64,000 nt of DNA from assembly GCF_000011345.1 (NCBI RefSeq), contig NC_004113.1, forward strand, positions 1,488,001-1,552,000. Direction: 5' to 3'. The notes below the pieces were generated by a model, which worked only from the letters and a program-made list of their open reading frames with translations, searched no databases and had not been told where the DNA came from. Each line of letters begins with the position of its first letter. The first letter of the stretch is position 1. Positions 46,793-54,795 of this stretch are shown here, in pieces. Made by a program: the position numbers and the translations under genes. The DNA is from Thermosynechococcus vestitus BP-1. Lineage in GTDB: Bacteria; Cyanobacteriota; Cyanobacteriia; Thermosynechococcales; Thermosynechococcaceae.

Positions 46793-47764
46793 ATGATTCA
46801 GGTCGAACACCTGACCAAGGTTTACGGTACAACCACAGCCCTACGGGATGTCAGCTTTTCAGCCACCAGTGGTGAGATTCTCGGTCTCCTTGGCCCCAAT
46901 GGCGCCGGTAAAACCACCACAATGCGGATTTTGGCGGGGTATCTACCAGCAACGAGTGGCACCGCCTCCATTGCGGGCTATGAAGTCCACACGGATCCGA
47001 TGGCGGTGCGGCAGCGCATTGGCTATCTGCCAGAAAATCCCCCCCTCTATACGGAAATGACGGTGGCGGGCTATTTGCACTTTGTAGCCCGCATCAAGGG
47101 CGTCAGTGCGGGCGATCGCCCCCAGCGGGTGGAATATGCCCTCAAAAGCTGTGGCCTCTGGGATCAGCAACGGACGATTATTCGCAAGCTCTCGAAGGGC
47201 TACCGGCAGCGGGTCGGCATTGCCCAAGCCATCGTGCACGATCCGCCAGCCATCATCCTGGATGAACCCACAGTGGGCCTGGATCCGCGTCAAATTATTG
47301 AGGTGCGCAACCTGATCAAAAACTTGGCGGGACAGCATACAGTGATTCTTTCCACCCATATTTTGGCGGAAGTGAGCATGACCTGCGATCGCGCCGTGAT
47401 TATTCACAAAGGCGAAGTGGCCGGCATTGGCCAACTGGATGAACTGCTGCAACGCCTCAGCAGTAGCTACACCTATGATCTTGAATTGGTGGGCGATCGC
47501 CCCCATCTTGAATCCCTACTCCAACAGTTGCCTGATCTGCAACAAATCACATGGGGAAATAGCCCTCGCCAAGGGCGACAGCAGCTTCAGGTAAGCAGCC
47601 CTTCTGAAATCGGTGCCGATCTCGCCAGTCTCCTGGTCCAAAATGGGGTGCAACTCTTTGAAATGCGCCGCTCCCGTGCCAACCTAGAGGAGGTGTTCTT
47701 GAAGCTAACGACCGATGAACCCACCGCAGAACCCAGTGACACCACCGAAGAAGCCCATGCTTAG
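46793..47764 (+). CDS. ABC transporter ATPase (Gld/NatA type)
   Basis: A 323-residue ABC ATPase. Walker A is GLLGPNGAGKTTTMRI, the signature is LSKGYRQRVGIAQA and Walker B is PAIILDEPTVGLDP. Residues above about 225 form an extra C-terminal domain seen in the GldA/CcmA class of exporters. It begins a three-gene operon: the next gene's ATG overlaps its stop (ATGCTTAG). Confidence 0.94.
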   Translation: MIQVEHLTKVYGTTTALRDVSFSATSGEILGLLGPNGAGKTTTMRILAGYLPATSGTASIAGYEVHTDPMAVRQRIGYLPENPPLYTEMTVAGYLHFVARIKGVSAGDRPQRVEYALKSCGLWDQQRTIIRKLSKGYRQRVGIAQAIVHDPPAIILDEPTVGLDPRQIIEVRNLIKNLAGQHTVILSTHILAEVSMTCDRAVIIHKGEVAGIGQLDELLQRLSSSYTYDLELVGDRPHLESLLQQLPDLQQITWGNSPRQGRQQLQVSSPSEIGADLASLLVQNGVQLFEMRRSRANLEEVFLKLTTDEPTAEPSDTTEEAHA

Positions 47765-48584
47765 CGTTGCCCGCCACGGGCTGCGGGTGCTCCTTGCCAA
47801 CATTTTGGCCATCTACCGCCGTGAACTCCAGAGTTACTTGAGTACCCCCTTTTACTATGTGATTGCCGGGGTGTTCTGGCTCCTCAGCGGCCTGTTTTTC
47901 CTCGTTGTGATGACGACGATTATTAGCCAAGTGGCTCAGCAGGATTTGCTACAACAGCAGTTTGGAGCGCCGAGCCCAGCCGTTGACGTTCCCAAGCTGA
48001 TTCTCGAAAGCTTTCTTGGACTCCTAGGTTCCATTTCCCAAGTCATTTTACCGATGCTCTCCATGGGACTCTACACCGAAGAGCGTAAACGCGGCACCCT
48101 TGAACTGCTGGCCACCTCACCAATTACCAACTGGTGTGTGGCAACGGGTAAGCTCCTAGCAGTGCTCACCTTCTATAGCACGCTTCTGCTGCCCGTGGTT
48201 GTCTATCAATTTGTGGCACTCCAGCAGAGTACGCCCCCCCTCTCCCCTTGGCTCATTCTCGCGGGCAATGGCGGATTGATTCTCTTGGCGGCGGCGGTTC
48301 TCTCCCTTGGGATGTTTCTCTCCTCCTTGACCGATAGCACGATCTTGGCAGCCATTTTGGGGTTTGCTGTGTTGCTGATCCTTTGGGTGCTGGATGTCTT
48401 GGCTAAAAATACTGGCGGCAATCTCAGTGATATCCTCACCTACCTGTCACCCCTAGAGCACTTTACCAACCTGAGCCGGGGAATGTTCCGCACCAGTAGC
48501 CTTATTGTCTTTGGCAGTTACGTTTTCCTAGGCATTTTCCTCACAGCCCAGTCCATTGATGCCTTTCGTTACCAGCGCAATTAG
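47757..48584 (+). CDS. ABC-2 type permease (GldF-like)
   Basis: A 275-residue permease with six membrane segments. The start ATG 47757 lies inside the ATPase gene. Segments include STPFYYVIAGVFWLLSGLFF, then LILESFLGLLGSISQVILP and a C-terminal VFGSYVFLGIFLTAQSIDAF. The conserved TEERKRGTLELLATSPIT block is typical of GldF/ABC-2 proteins. Its partner is the GldG-like protein downstream. Confidence 0.9.
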   Translation: MLSVARHGLRVLLANILAIYRRELQSYLSTPFYYVIAGVFWLLSGLFFLVVMTTIISQVAQQDLLQQQFGAPSPAVDVPKLILESFLGLLGSISQVILPMLSMGLYTEERKRGTLELLATSPITNWCVATGKLLAVLTFYSTLLLPVVVYQFVALQQSTPPLSPWLILAGNGGLILLAAAVLSLGMFLSSLTDSTILAAILGFAVLLILWVLDVLAKNTGGNLSDILTYLSPLEHFTNLSRGMFRTSSLIVFGSYVFLGIFLTAQSIDAFRYQRN

Positions 48585-48596
48585 GGGGTACAGGTC

Positions 48597-50138
48597 ATGA
48601 AACGCTTTGCCCTAGGCTCACCTGAACGATTGACCACGGTATTGCTGTGGGCGGCGCCACTGTTCATCATCGCTGGCTTGAGTGCCGGCATCGTCACCAA
48701 CCGCTGGAATTGGCTGCCCTTGGGTCTTTTAGCCTTAGGGGGGAGTGCCCTACTGCTATGGCTGATCCAGCAAAGTCGCGTCTCCACAGGGTTTTGGGGA
48801 CGGCGTTCCACCCAAACAAGTACCAATGCCATCCTGACGGTGATTGCGGTGATCGCCCTATTGGGCATCATTAACTTTCTGGCCGATCGCTACAGCGTTG
48901 AAATTGATCTCACCGAAAACCGTGCCTTTACCCTAGCGGCAGAAACCCGTGATGTTCTGCAACATCTGGATCAGCCGGTGCAGGTCTTGGTGTTTGATGC
49001 CAATGCCAGCAGTCGCGATCGCCTGCTGTTGGAACAGTACCGCCGTCAGGCGAATAGCCGGTTTTCCTTTCAGTTCATTGACCCCCAGGCGCAACCCGCC
49101 CTTGCCAAAAAGTACAACGTGACTCAAATGGGGCAAGTGATTGTTGTCGCCGGTGAGAAAACCCAGCGCATTGATGAAGAGCTTTCCGAAAGCAATCTCA
49201 CCCCTGCCTTGATTCGCGTCACCAGCGATCGCACGATCCGCGCCTATTTCACCACAGGACACAATGAACTCCCCCTCATTGGTGGGGCCGCCAGCCTCAG
49301 TGAAGTGGCCAAACTCCTCGAACAGCGGGATGTGAAACTCCTGCCCCTGAATTTGCTGGAGAAGGGGAGAATTCCCGAGGATGCCAATGTGATTGTTGTC
49401 GCTGGCCCCCGGCAGCCTTTTTTGCGTCTTGAGGAGGATTTGCTCAAGGAGTACCTCAATCGTGGCGGTAGCCTTTTGCTAATGCTGGATGTGGATGTCA
49501 ACGCAGGTCTTGAGGATTTACTGAAAAACTGGGGACTCACCCTCGATAATCGCTGGGTCATTGATGGCTCTGGTGTGGGTCAGCAGGTGGGACTGGGGCC
49601 CGACACGATTATTGTCACTACCTATGGCAATCACCCCATTACTCAGCGCTTTGCCCAAGGTCCCAGTCTCTTTCCCCGAGCGCAAGCCATTCGCATTGAT
49701 CCTGTAAAGGACGATAACATTGTTGAAATTGCCCTTGCGGGCCCGCAAACTTGGGCAGAAACCGATTGGCGGTCGGGCAACCTTGAATTCACCGAAGGCG
49801 TAGATACCAAAGGCCCGCTGCCCATTGCTGTGGCTATTACCCGTCAGTTGAGTGATCATCCCCCGAAGGAGGCCCGCCTAGTGGTCTTTGGAGATTCGGA
49901 GTTTGCTACCGATGGCGTGATGGCCTATCAAGGGATTAATAGTGATCTTTTTGTCAATTCCCTGCTTTGGTTGGGCGATCGCGACCAAAAGGCCCTCTCG
50001 ATTCGTCCTCGCCAAACCACGAATCGCCGCCTTCAACTCAATGTCACCACCAGTCGTTGGCTAGAGATGTTCAGCGTGTTTCTCTTGCCCCTTATTGGTT
50101 TTGGTTCTGCCCTCTTGGTCTGGTGGCGGCGACGCTAA
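48597..50138 (+). CDS. GldG-like ABC transporter auxiliary protein
   Basis: A 513-residue protein. Two membrane segments near the N-terminus (about 16-37 and 75-95) are followed by a large soluble domain starting DRYSVEIDLTENRAFTLA, and one C-terminal segment (about 487-508). The soluble part, with EQYRRQANSRFSFQFIDPQ and VVAGPRQPFLRLEEDLLKEY, matches the GldG/uncharacterised ABC family (DUF4350-like). In gliding bacteria GldAFG supports motility and export; here the substrate is unknown. Confidence 0.9.
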   Translation: MKRFALGSPERLTTVLLWAAPLFIIAGLSAGIVTNRWNWLPLGLLALGGSALLLWLIQQSRVSTGFWGRRSTQTSTNAILTVIAVIALLGIINFLADRYSVEIDLTENRAFTLAAETRDVLQHLDQPVQVLVFDANASSRDRLLLEQYRRQANSRFSFQFIDPQAQPALAKKYNVTQMGQVIVVAGEKTQRIDEELSESNLTPALIRVTSDRTIRAYFTTGHNELPLIGGAASLSEVAKLLEQRDVKLLPLNLLEKGRIPEDANVIVVAGPRQPFLRLEEDLLKEYLNRGGSLLLMLDVDVNAGLEDLLKNWGLTLDNRWVIDGSGVGQQVGLGPDTIIVTTYGNHPITQRFAQGPSLFPRAQAIRIDPVKDDNIVEIALAGPQTWAETDWRSGNLEFTEGVDTKGPLPIAVAITRQLSDHPPKEARLVVFGDSEFATDGVMAYQGINSDLFVNSLLWLGDRDQKALSIRPRQTTNRRLQLNVTTSRWLEMFSVFLLPLIGFGSALLVWWRRR

Positions 50139-50148
50139 CGCTTTGGCT

Positions 50149-51411
50149 ATGGCAAGAGCCTCCTGCCCCTATCCCCGTTTGCTCCTGTATGCCCTAATCA
50201 TTGGTCTTCTCAGCGGCTGTGTGACCACGGCTTTTTATCTGGGTCTCAAGCTAGGATTTGCCCTGTTGTGGGGGACTGATCCTAGCCAAGTGAGCATTGC
50301 CACTTGGGAGCACCTCTATCCTTACATTCCGCTGGTTACGGCTTTTGGCGGCTTGCTGGTGGGTTTATCGGTCAAATTCTTTGGGGCAAAGGGGGAACTC
50401 GCGGATGCGATCGCAGAGTTACACCATGGGGGTCGGTTAAGTTATCGCTTTCTACCCGGTATGGCACTGGCTTCTGGCCTATCCTTGCTCTTTGGCAGTA
50501 GTGCTGGCCCTGAAAGTCCAATGATTGACATCAATGGTGGCTTAGGCACTTGGTTGGCAGCTCGTTTGAATCTATCCCCCGCTAGCACCCGCATTCTCAC
50601 CCTCTGTGGGATGGCAGCGGGCATGAGCGTGTTTTTTGAGTCGCCCCTTGGCGCAACGCTGTTCGTTTTGGAAATTCCCCATCGCCGTAGTGTTGAGTTT
50701 TATGAGGCAATCATTCCAGCTTTGATTTCTGCTGCCGCTGGGTTTACCCTTTTTCGCGTGATCACAGGCACAACCATTGGCGCCATTTACCGCTTCCCCA
50801 CCTACGATAGCCTGCGTCCTCAGGATATTGGCTTTGCAGTGTTACTCGGCTTCATTGGCGCTGCCGTGGGAACGCTCTTTGTCTTTTTAGATCGGCAGAT
50901 TCAACGCTGGCTGACCCCCTATCGGCAATATCCTCTCCTCTTAATCGTGGTGGTGGGTTTTCTGATTGGCGTAATTGCCCTGATTCACCCGATCACACTG
51001 TTCTACGGTGAGCGCCAAATTGAACAAGTCATCGAAGTGGTCAACCGCTACAGCATTGGCATTTTGCTGAGGGTCGCCTTCTTTAAACTCCTTGCCCTGA
51101 GTCTCTGTCTGCGGGGCGGGTTCCGTGGGGGAGTGGTCTTTCCCCTATTTTTTGTAGGTGCCTGTGTGGGCATGGCTGTGCACCAAGCACTCCCGAATAC
51201 CCCCTTGAGTGTGGCCTTGGCTGGGATGATGGCGGCAGTAACGGTGGTGGTGACCAAAACGCCTTTGGGCCTGGCGATCATTCTGACGGTGATTTCCCAT
51301 ACGGCAATGCTTCCCCTGATGACGATCGCGACGCTAACCAGTTATCTATTGACCTTGCCTATTGGTTGGATCCCCAGCCAGCGATCGCGGGAGGACACCC
51401 CTGATCCCTGA
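50149..51411 (+). CDS. ClC-family chloride channel/antiporter
   Basis: A 420-residue membrane protein with about ten to twelve helices. Start ATG 50149, because an upstream in-frame start overlaps the Gld gene. Selectivity motifs are modified forms of the family signature: GSSAGPESPMI (GxExP-type, Glu retained) and GGFRGGVVFP (GxFxP position). A role in chloride homeostasis is likely; channel versus antiporter is not decided by sequence. It follows the exporter operon by ten bases. Confidence 0.88.
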   Translation: MARASCPYPRLLLYALIIGLLSGCVTTAFYLGLKLGFALLWGTDPSQVSIATWEHLYPYIPLVTAFGGLLVGLSVKFFGAKGELADAIAELHHGGRLSYRFLPGMALASGLSLLFGSSAGPESPMIDINGGLGTWLAARLNLSPASTRILTLCGMAAGMSVFFESPLGATLFVLEIPHRRSVEFYEAIIPALISAAAGFTLFRVITGTTIGAIYRFPTYDSLRPQDIGFAVLLGFIGAAVGTLFVFLDRQIQRWLTPYRQYPLLLIVVVGFLIGVIALIHPITLFYGERQIEQVIEVVNRYSIGILLRVAFFKLLALSLCLRGGFRGGVVFPLFFVGACVGMAVHQALPNTPLSVALAGMMAAVTVVVTKTPLGLAIILTVISHTAMLPLMTIATLTSYLLTLPIGWIPSQRSREDTPDP

Positions 51412-51448
51412 GAAATCATTAACACAATATAAAATTCAGACACAACCC

Positions 51449-51478
51449 TTTACATTTTCCGCAAGGATTGATTAATAT
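51449..51478 (+). promoter_or_regulatory. Probable sigma70-type promoter of psbA3
   Basis: TTTACA at 51449-51454 and TAATAT at 51473-51478 are separated by 18 bases, about 115 bases before the psbA ATG. The leader downstream is AT-rich with short inverted repeats. A weak Shine-Dalgarno (AGGA, about 51582) precedes the start. By eye only. Confidence 0.55.
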
Positions 51479-51594
51479 AGGGTTACATTCCGTTGCAAAA
51501 CACCAGCGGGTGCGCCTGAAGTCTTCCAGGCACTCAACTGGAGTTGTGAACGGTTTGTAACATTCATTCATATTGTTCAACAGGACTTATCACT

Positions 51595-52677
51595 ATGACG
51601 ACTGTTTTACAACGTCGCGAGCAACTGAACCTGTGGGAGCAATTTTGCAGCTGGGTCACCAGCACCAACAACCGTCTCTATGTGGGCTGGTTCGGCGTGT
51701 TGATGATCCCCACTCTGCTCGCTGCTACCATCTGCTTCGTGATTGCTTTCATCGCTGCTCCCCCTGTGGACATCGATGGTATCCGTGAGCCTGTTTCTGG
51801 CTCTTTGCTCTATGGCAACAACATCATCACGGGTGCAGTTGTCCCCTCTAGCAACGCCATTGGCTTGCACTTCTACCCCATTTGGGAAGCTGCTTCCCTC
51901 GATGAGTGGCTCTACAACGGTGGCCCCTACCAACTGATCATCTTCCACTTCTTGATCGGTGTTTTCTGCTACATGGGTCGTGAGTGGGAACTCAGCTACC
52001 GCCTCGGTATGCGGCCTTGGATCTGCGTGGCCTACTCCGCTCCTGTGGCTGCTGCTACCGCTGTGTTCTTGATCTACCCCATTGGTCAAGGCAGCTTCTC
52101 TGACGGGATGCCCCTCGGTATCTCTGGTACCTTCAACTTCATGCTTGTGTTCCAAGCGGAGCACAATATCCTCATGCACCCCTTCCACCAACTGGGGGTA
52201 GCCGGTGTCTTTGGTGGTGCGCTGTTCTCCGCCATGCACGGTTCTCTGGTGACCTCCAGCTTGATCCGTGAAACCACCGAAACCGAATCTGCCAACTACG
52301 GTTACAAATTTGGTCAAGAGGAAGAAACCTACAACATCGTGGCTGCCCACGGTTACTTTGGCCGGTTGATCTTCCAATACGCCAGCTTCAACAACAGCCG
52401 TGCGCTGCACTTCTTCTTGGCTGCTTGGCCTGTGATCGGCATCTGGTTTACTGCCCTGGGTATCAGCACCATGGCCTTCAACCTCAACGGTTTCAACTTC
52501 AACCACTCTGTTGTGGATGCGCAAGGTAACGTGATCAACACCTGGGCGGACATCATCAACCGTGCCAACTTGGGTATGGAAGTGATGCACGAGCGCAATG
52601 CTCACAACTTCCCCCTCGACTTGGCCAGCGCTGAGTCTGCTCCTGTGGCCATGATTGCTCCCAGCATCAACGGCTAG
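51595..52677 (+). CDS. psbA3: Photosystem II D1 protein, PsbA3 (Glu130) type
   Basis: D1 reaction-centre protein of 360 residues; five membrane helices. Residue 130 is Glu ([12 protein letters not shown]), marking the high-light D1 form, whereas Gln130 marks the low-light form. Mn4CaO5 ligands are present: Glu333, His332, His337, Asp342 and Ala344. The last 16 residues after Ala344 are the extension removed by CtpA. Tyr161 and His190 regions are normal. The protein is intact with a promoter and terminator. In T. elongatus the equivalent is psbA3, induced under high light. Confidence 0.95.
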   Translation: MTTVLQRREQLNLWEQFCSWVTSTNNRLYVGWFGVLMIPTLLAATICFVIAFIAAPPVDIDGIREPVSGSLLYGNNIITGAVVPSSNAIGLHFYPIWEAASLDEWLYNGGPYQLIIFHFLIGVFCYMGREWELSYRLGMRPWICVAYSAPVAAATAVFLIYPIGQGSFSDGMPLGISGTFNFMLVFQAEHNILMHPFHQLGVAGVFGGALFSAMHGSLVTSSLIRETTETESANYGYKFGQEEETYNIVAAHGYFGRLIFQYASFNNSRALHFFLAAWPVIGIWFTALGISTMAFNLNGFNFNHSVVDAQGNVINTWADIINRANLGMEVMHERNAHNFPLDLASAESAPVAMIAPSING

Positions 52678-52715
52678 TTTCCGGAGCAAGTCTAACTAGC
52701 CTTTTAGTTAAAGGA

Positions 52716-52748
52716 ACCGCCTCTTTATTAGGGGCGGTCTTTTTTTTA
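52716..52748 (+). terminator. Rho-independent terminator of psbA3
   Basis: Stem ACCGCCTCT/AGGGGCGGT (9 bp, one G-U) with loop TTATT, then CTTTTTTTTT, 39 bases past the psbA stop. Confidence 0.9.
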
Positions 52749-52793
52749 GGATGGTCAAAGGCTAGAGACGTTATTAGTTAATGAAGTTAACGA

Positions 52794-53597
52794 ATGTTAA
52801 TGAATGGTTGGATATCCCTCTTAGCAGTCGCAGTGCCCCTTGGGGTTCAAGCAGCAACACCAGCCCCAGAGATGATTCGGCGGGCGATCGCGATCGCTGC
52901 CGAGCAGTTTGGTGAGGAACCCGAGCAAATTAGCGTGGTTCAAGTTCAGCCCAAAGTTTGGTCCGATGGCTGTTTGGGCTTGGGGGGATTGCGGGTTGAT
53001 TGTGCTGAGCGCTTGACGCCCGGTTGGGAAATTACCCTGACCAATCCCAATGCCCCTTACCCGCAGCAGTGGGTCTATCGCGCCAATCAAAGTGGTTCCC
53101 TCATTCTTTGGGATGCCGCTGGTAGTCAAATGATTGGCACCCTCATTCAGCGACCCCAGCGTTTGAGTCCAAAGGAGTTGCCGCCCCCCCTTCCTGAGGG
53201 CGTGAGTTTTCGCGTTATTCGGCAAAGTGATGCCTCTGGCAATCGTCCACCTTCAACAACAACGACACTGCTCTACAACGATGGTCGGATAGTGCAGGAA
53301 ACCACCGGTACTCGCGGGCAAACTCTCAGCCGCACCCTGCGCACAGTTACACCTGCTCAAGTGAGCCAGTTTAATCAATTGTTGAGCGATCGCCGGTTTA
53401 ACCGCTTCAATAGCTTTGATTTTGTCCCCACGCCCCTAGAGCGATCGGTGCCGATTAATTTTGTTTCTACCCCCACCGCAACGGTGCGCTTCGCTGAAGC
53501 CAATGAATACCGCCTTGCCTCTGATTTGGTGGCTGTTTTGCGGGCATGGGAGCTATTGGTTGCCAAAGGTCAGCTCCCTAAACCTTCATCAAATTAG
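52794..53597 (+). CDS. Exported conserved hypothetical protein
   Basis: A 267-residue protein with an N-terminal signal peptide (about residues 1-20, ending GVQAATP). Two similar halves appear: WSDGCLGLGGLRVDC near residues 60-80, and the C-terminal TTTLLYNDGRIVQETTG with DRRFNRFNSFDF. The N-terminal block resembles a domain common in exported cyanobacterial proteins. Start is ATG 52794 or 52800. It is the last host gene before the accessory island. Confidence 0.72.
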   Translation: MLMNGWISLLAVAVPLGVQAATPAPEMIRRAIAIAAEQFGEEPEQISVVQVQPKVWSDGCLGLGGLRVDCAERLTPGWEITLTNPNAPYPQQWVYRANQSGSLILWDAAGSQMIGTLIQRPQRLSPKELPPPLPEGVSFRVIRQSDASGNRPPSTTTTLLYNDGRIVQETTGTRGQTLSRTLRTVTPAQVSQFNQLLSDRRFNRFNSFDFVPTPLERSVPINFVSTPTATVRFAEANEYRLASDLVAVLRAWELLVAKGQLPKPSSN

Positions 53598-53757
53598 GAT
53601 GATATAGCTATTCCAATAAAGAATGAAACATTAGCGGCACAATAGTTGCAAATCACTTCATCAACCGCATCATTTGCTACCCATGCTTGACAGAGGAGAC
53701 AACCGGCTCTCATAACATCTGCACTACAGCTCGTGTTCTTTAAGGAGGTCGAACAGC

Positions 53758-54327
53758 TCACAACTCCGGACCTTCATCCTTCAATGCTCTCCGTCCCAAG
53801 TCCGAGATCTCCCAGGTCCCGCGCCGAGAATCCTGCTTCATCAGGCCTTCGCGAACCAAAGTATTGCGGCACCATTGGGCTGTGTTGCGCCAACGAATGG
53901 AACGGGGATCTGATGGCAACGGCTCAAAGTCGTCTTTCGTCAGCTTGCCGTGCATTTTCTTCCCAACAAGGTCCAGAACTTCCCCAACCGAGGCTGTTCC
54001 GCCCAGCTCTACGAGCGCTTCCAGAATGGGCCGACGAAAAGCGTCCTCGGGGGTGCGTCGTCCTCGCGGCAAGCGGCTTTTGCCTGCACTGTCTGACTTC
54101 TCCGGGCACTGTGGCTTTTTGGCCTGGAGAGAAGCCCATTCTTTTTGAAGCGCTTTGACCTTCTCGCGGAACTCCGCCAGGCCGGTCGCTTCGTCTATGG
54201 CGCGCCGCGCTGTATCGTAATCACCTTCCTTGAGGGCTTGTGCCCCGTCTTCGTTCAGTTGGTTAGCGACAAGCTCGATCTCTTCGAGAAGGATTTCGAA
54301 AGCCGTGTTGACTTCGTTGCCCTGCAT
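53758..54327 (-). CDS. Mrr_N-like winged-helix protein
   Basis: A 189-residue soluble protein from ATG 54327. The first ~70 residues are helical (NTAFEILLEEIELVANQLNE, a coiled-coil look). After a basic linker the C-terminal part (RRPILEALVELGGTASVGEV, WRNTAQWCRNTLVREGLMKQ, RGTWEISDLGRRALKDEGPE) has the winged-helix pattern of the Mrr N-terminal domain, common in restriction accessory proteins. GC content and codon use match the island, not the host. It ends the minus-strand island and may act with the restriction subunits, or be a stranded relic. Confidence 0.65.
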   Translation of the reverse strand: MQGNEVNTAFEILLEEIELVANQLNEDGAQALKEGDYDTARRAIDEATGLAEFREKVKALQKEWASLQAKKPQCPEKSDSAGKSRLPRGRRTPEDAFRRPILEALVELGGTASVGEVLDLVGKKMHGKLTKDDFEPLPSDPRSIRWRNTAQWCRNTLVREGLMKQDSRRGTWEISDLGRRALKDEGPEL

Positions 54328-54404
54328 CCTGTCACCTTCGCAGTTATTGGTTTTGAGGCGTGCGCTTCAATTTGCTTTTTCGGATGTAAGCGGGATATTT
54401 CTCA

Positions 54405-54755
54405 TCAACCGTTTTGAGCAAATCGTTGAGGTGGGCCGTCTTCCCCGCCTTCGTGGGGCAAGAAGGTGAAGGGCACGCCGAAGATGTTGACGTATTCTGG
54501 CTCGAGGAGTCCCGTCTCCGGATTCACCTCATAGGACATGCGTCGTAATCCCCGCCCCACCACCTGCTCGCGCAGAAGCTGTGAGGTGAAGGCCCGCAAG
54601 CCCATGATGTGTGTCACCGTCTTGGCGTCCCAGCCCTAGGAGAGCATCCCCATAGAGAGGGCGTGTTGAATCTTTTCGCTCGGCTGCTGCACCTTGCCCA
54701 CTGTGTCCACCGTCTGCCGGAGTAGTTCTACCATCTCCATCGGCACGGCAGGGTC
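54405..54755 (-). pseudogene. Fragment of a second type III restriction helicase
   Basis: About 115 codons of the C-terminal helicase part of a BPTD_3080-like restriction subunit. The frame opens after a TAA at 54756-54758, reads MEMVELLRQTVDTVGKVQQP, then has a TAG codon at 54636-54638 in place of the conserved Glu of [12 protein letters not shown], and goes on [20 protein letters not shown] and [20 protein letters not shown] before ending. The family is normally near 900-1000 residues, so nearly all of it is missing. An overlapping frame in the same 3' part (about 54440-54344) reads a plausible separate protein tail, [20 protein letters not shown], ending just before the Mrr_N gene. Confidence 0.8.
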
Positions 54756-54795
54756 TTACTGGGGCCTCGGCATGCTCCCGGGATGTGCTCAGGAG

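Noticed and set aside
51607-52689. 360-codon open frame antisense to psbA3
   Set aside because: It mirrors the biased codons of psbA on the opposite strand, has no protein-like features and no family resemblance.
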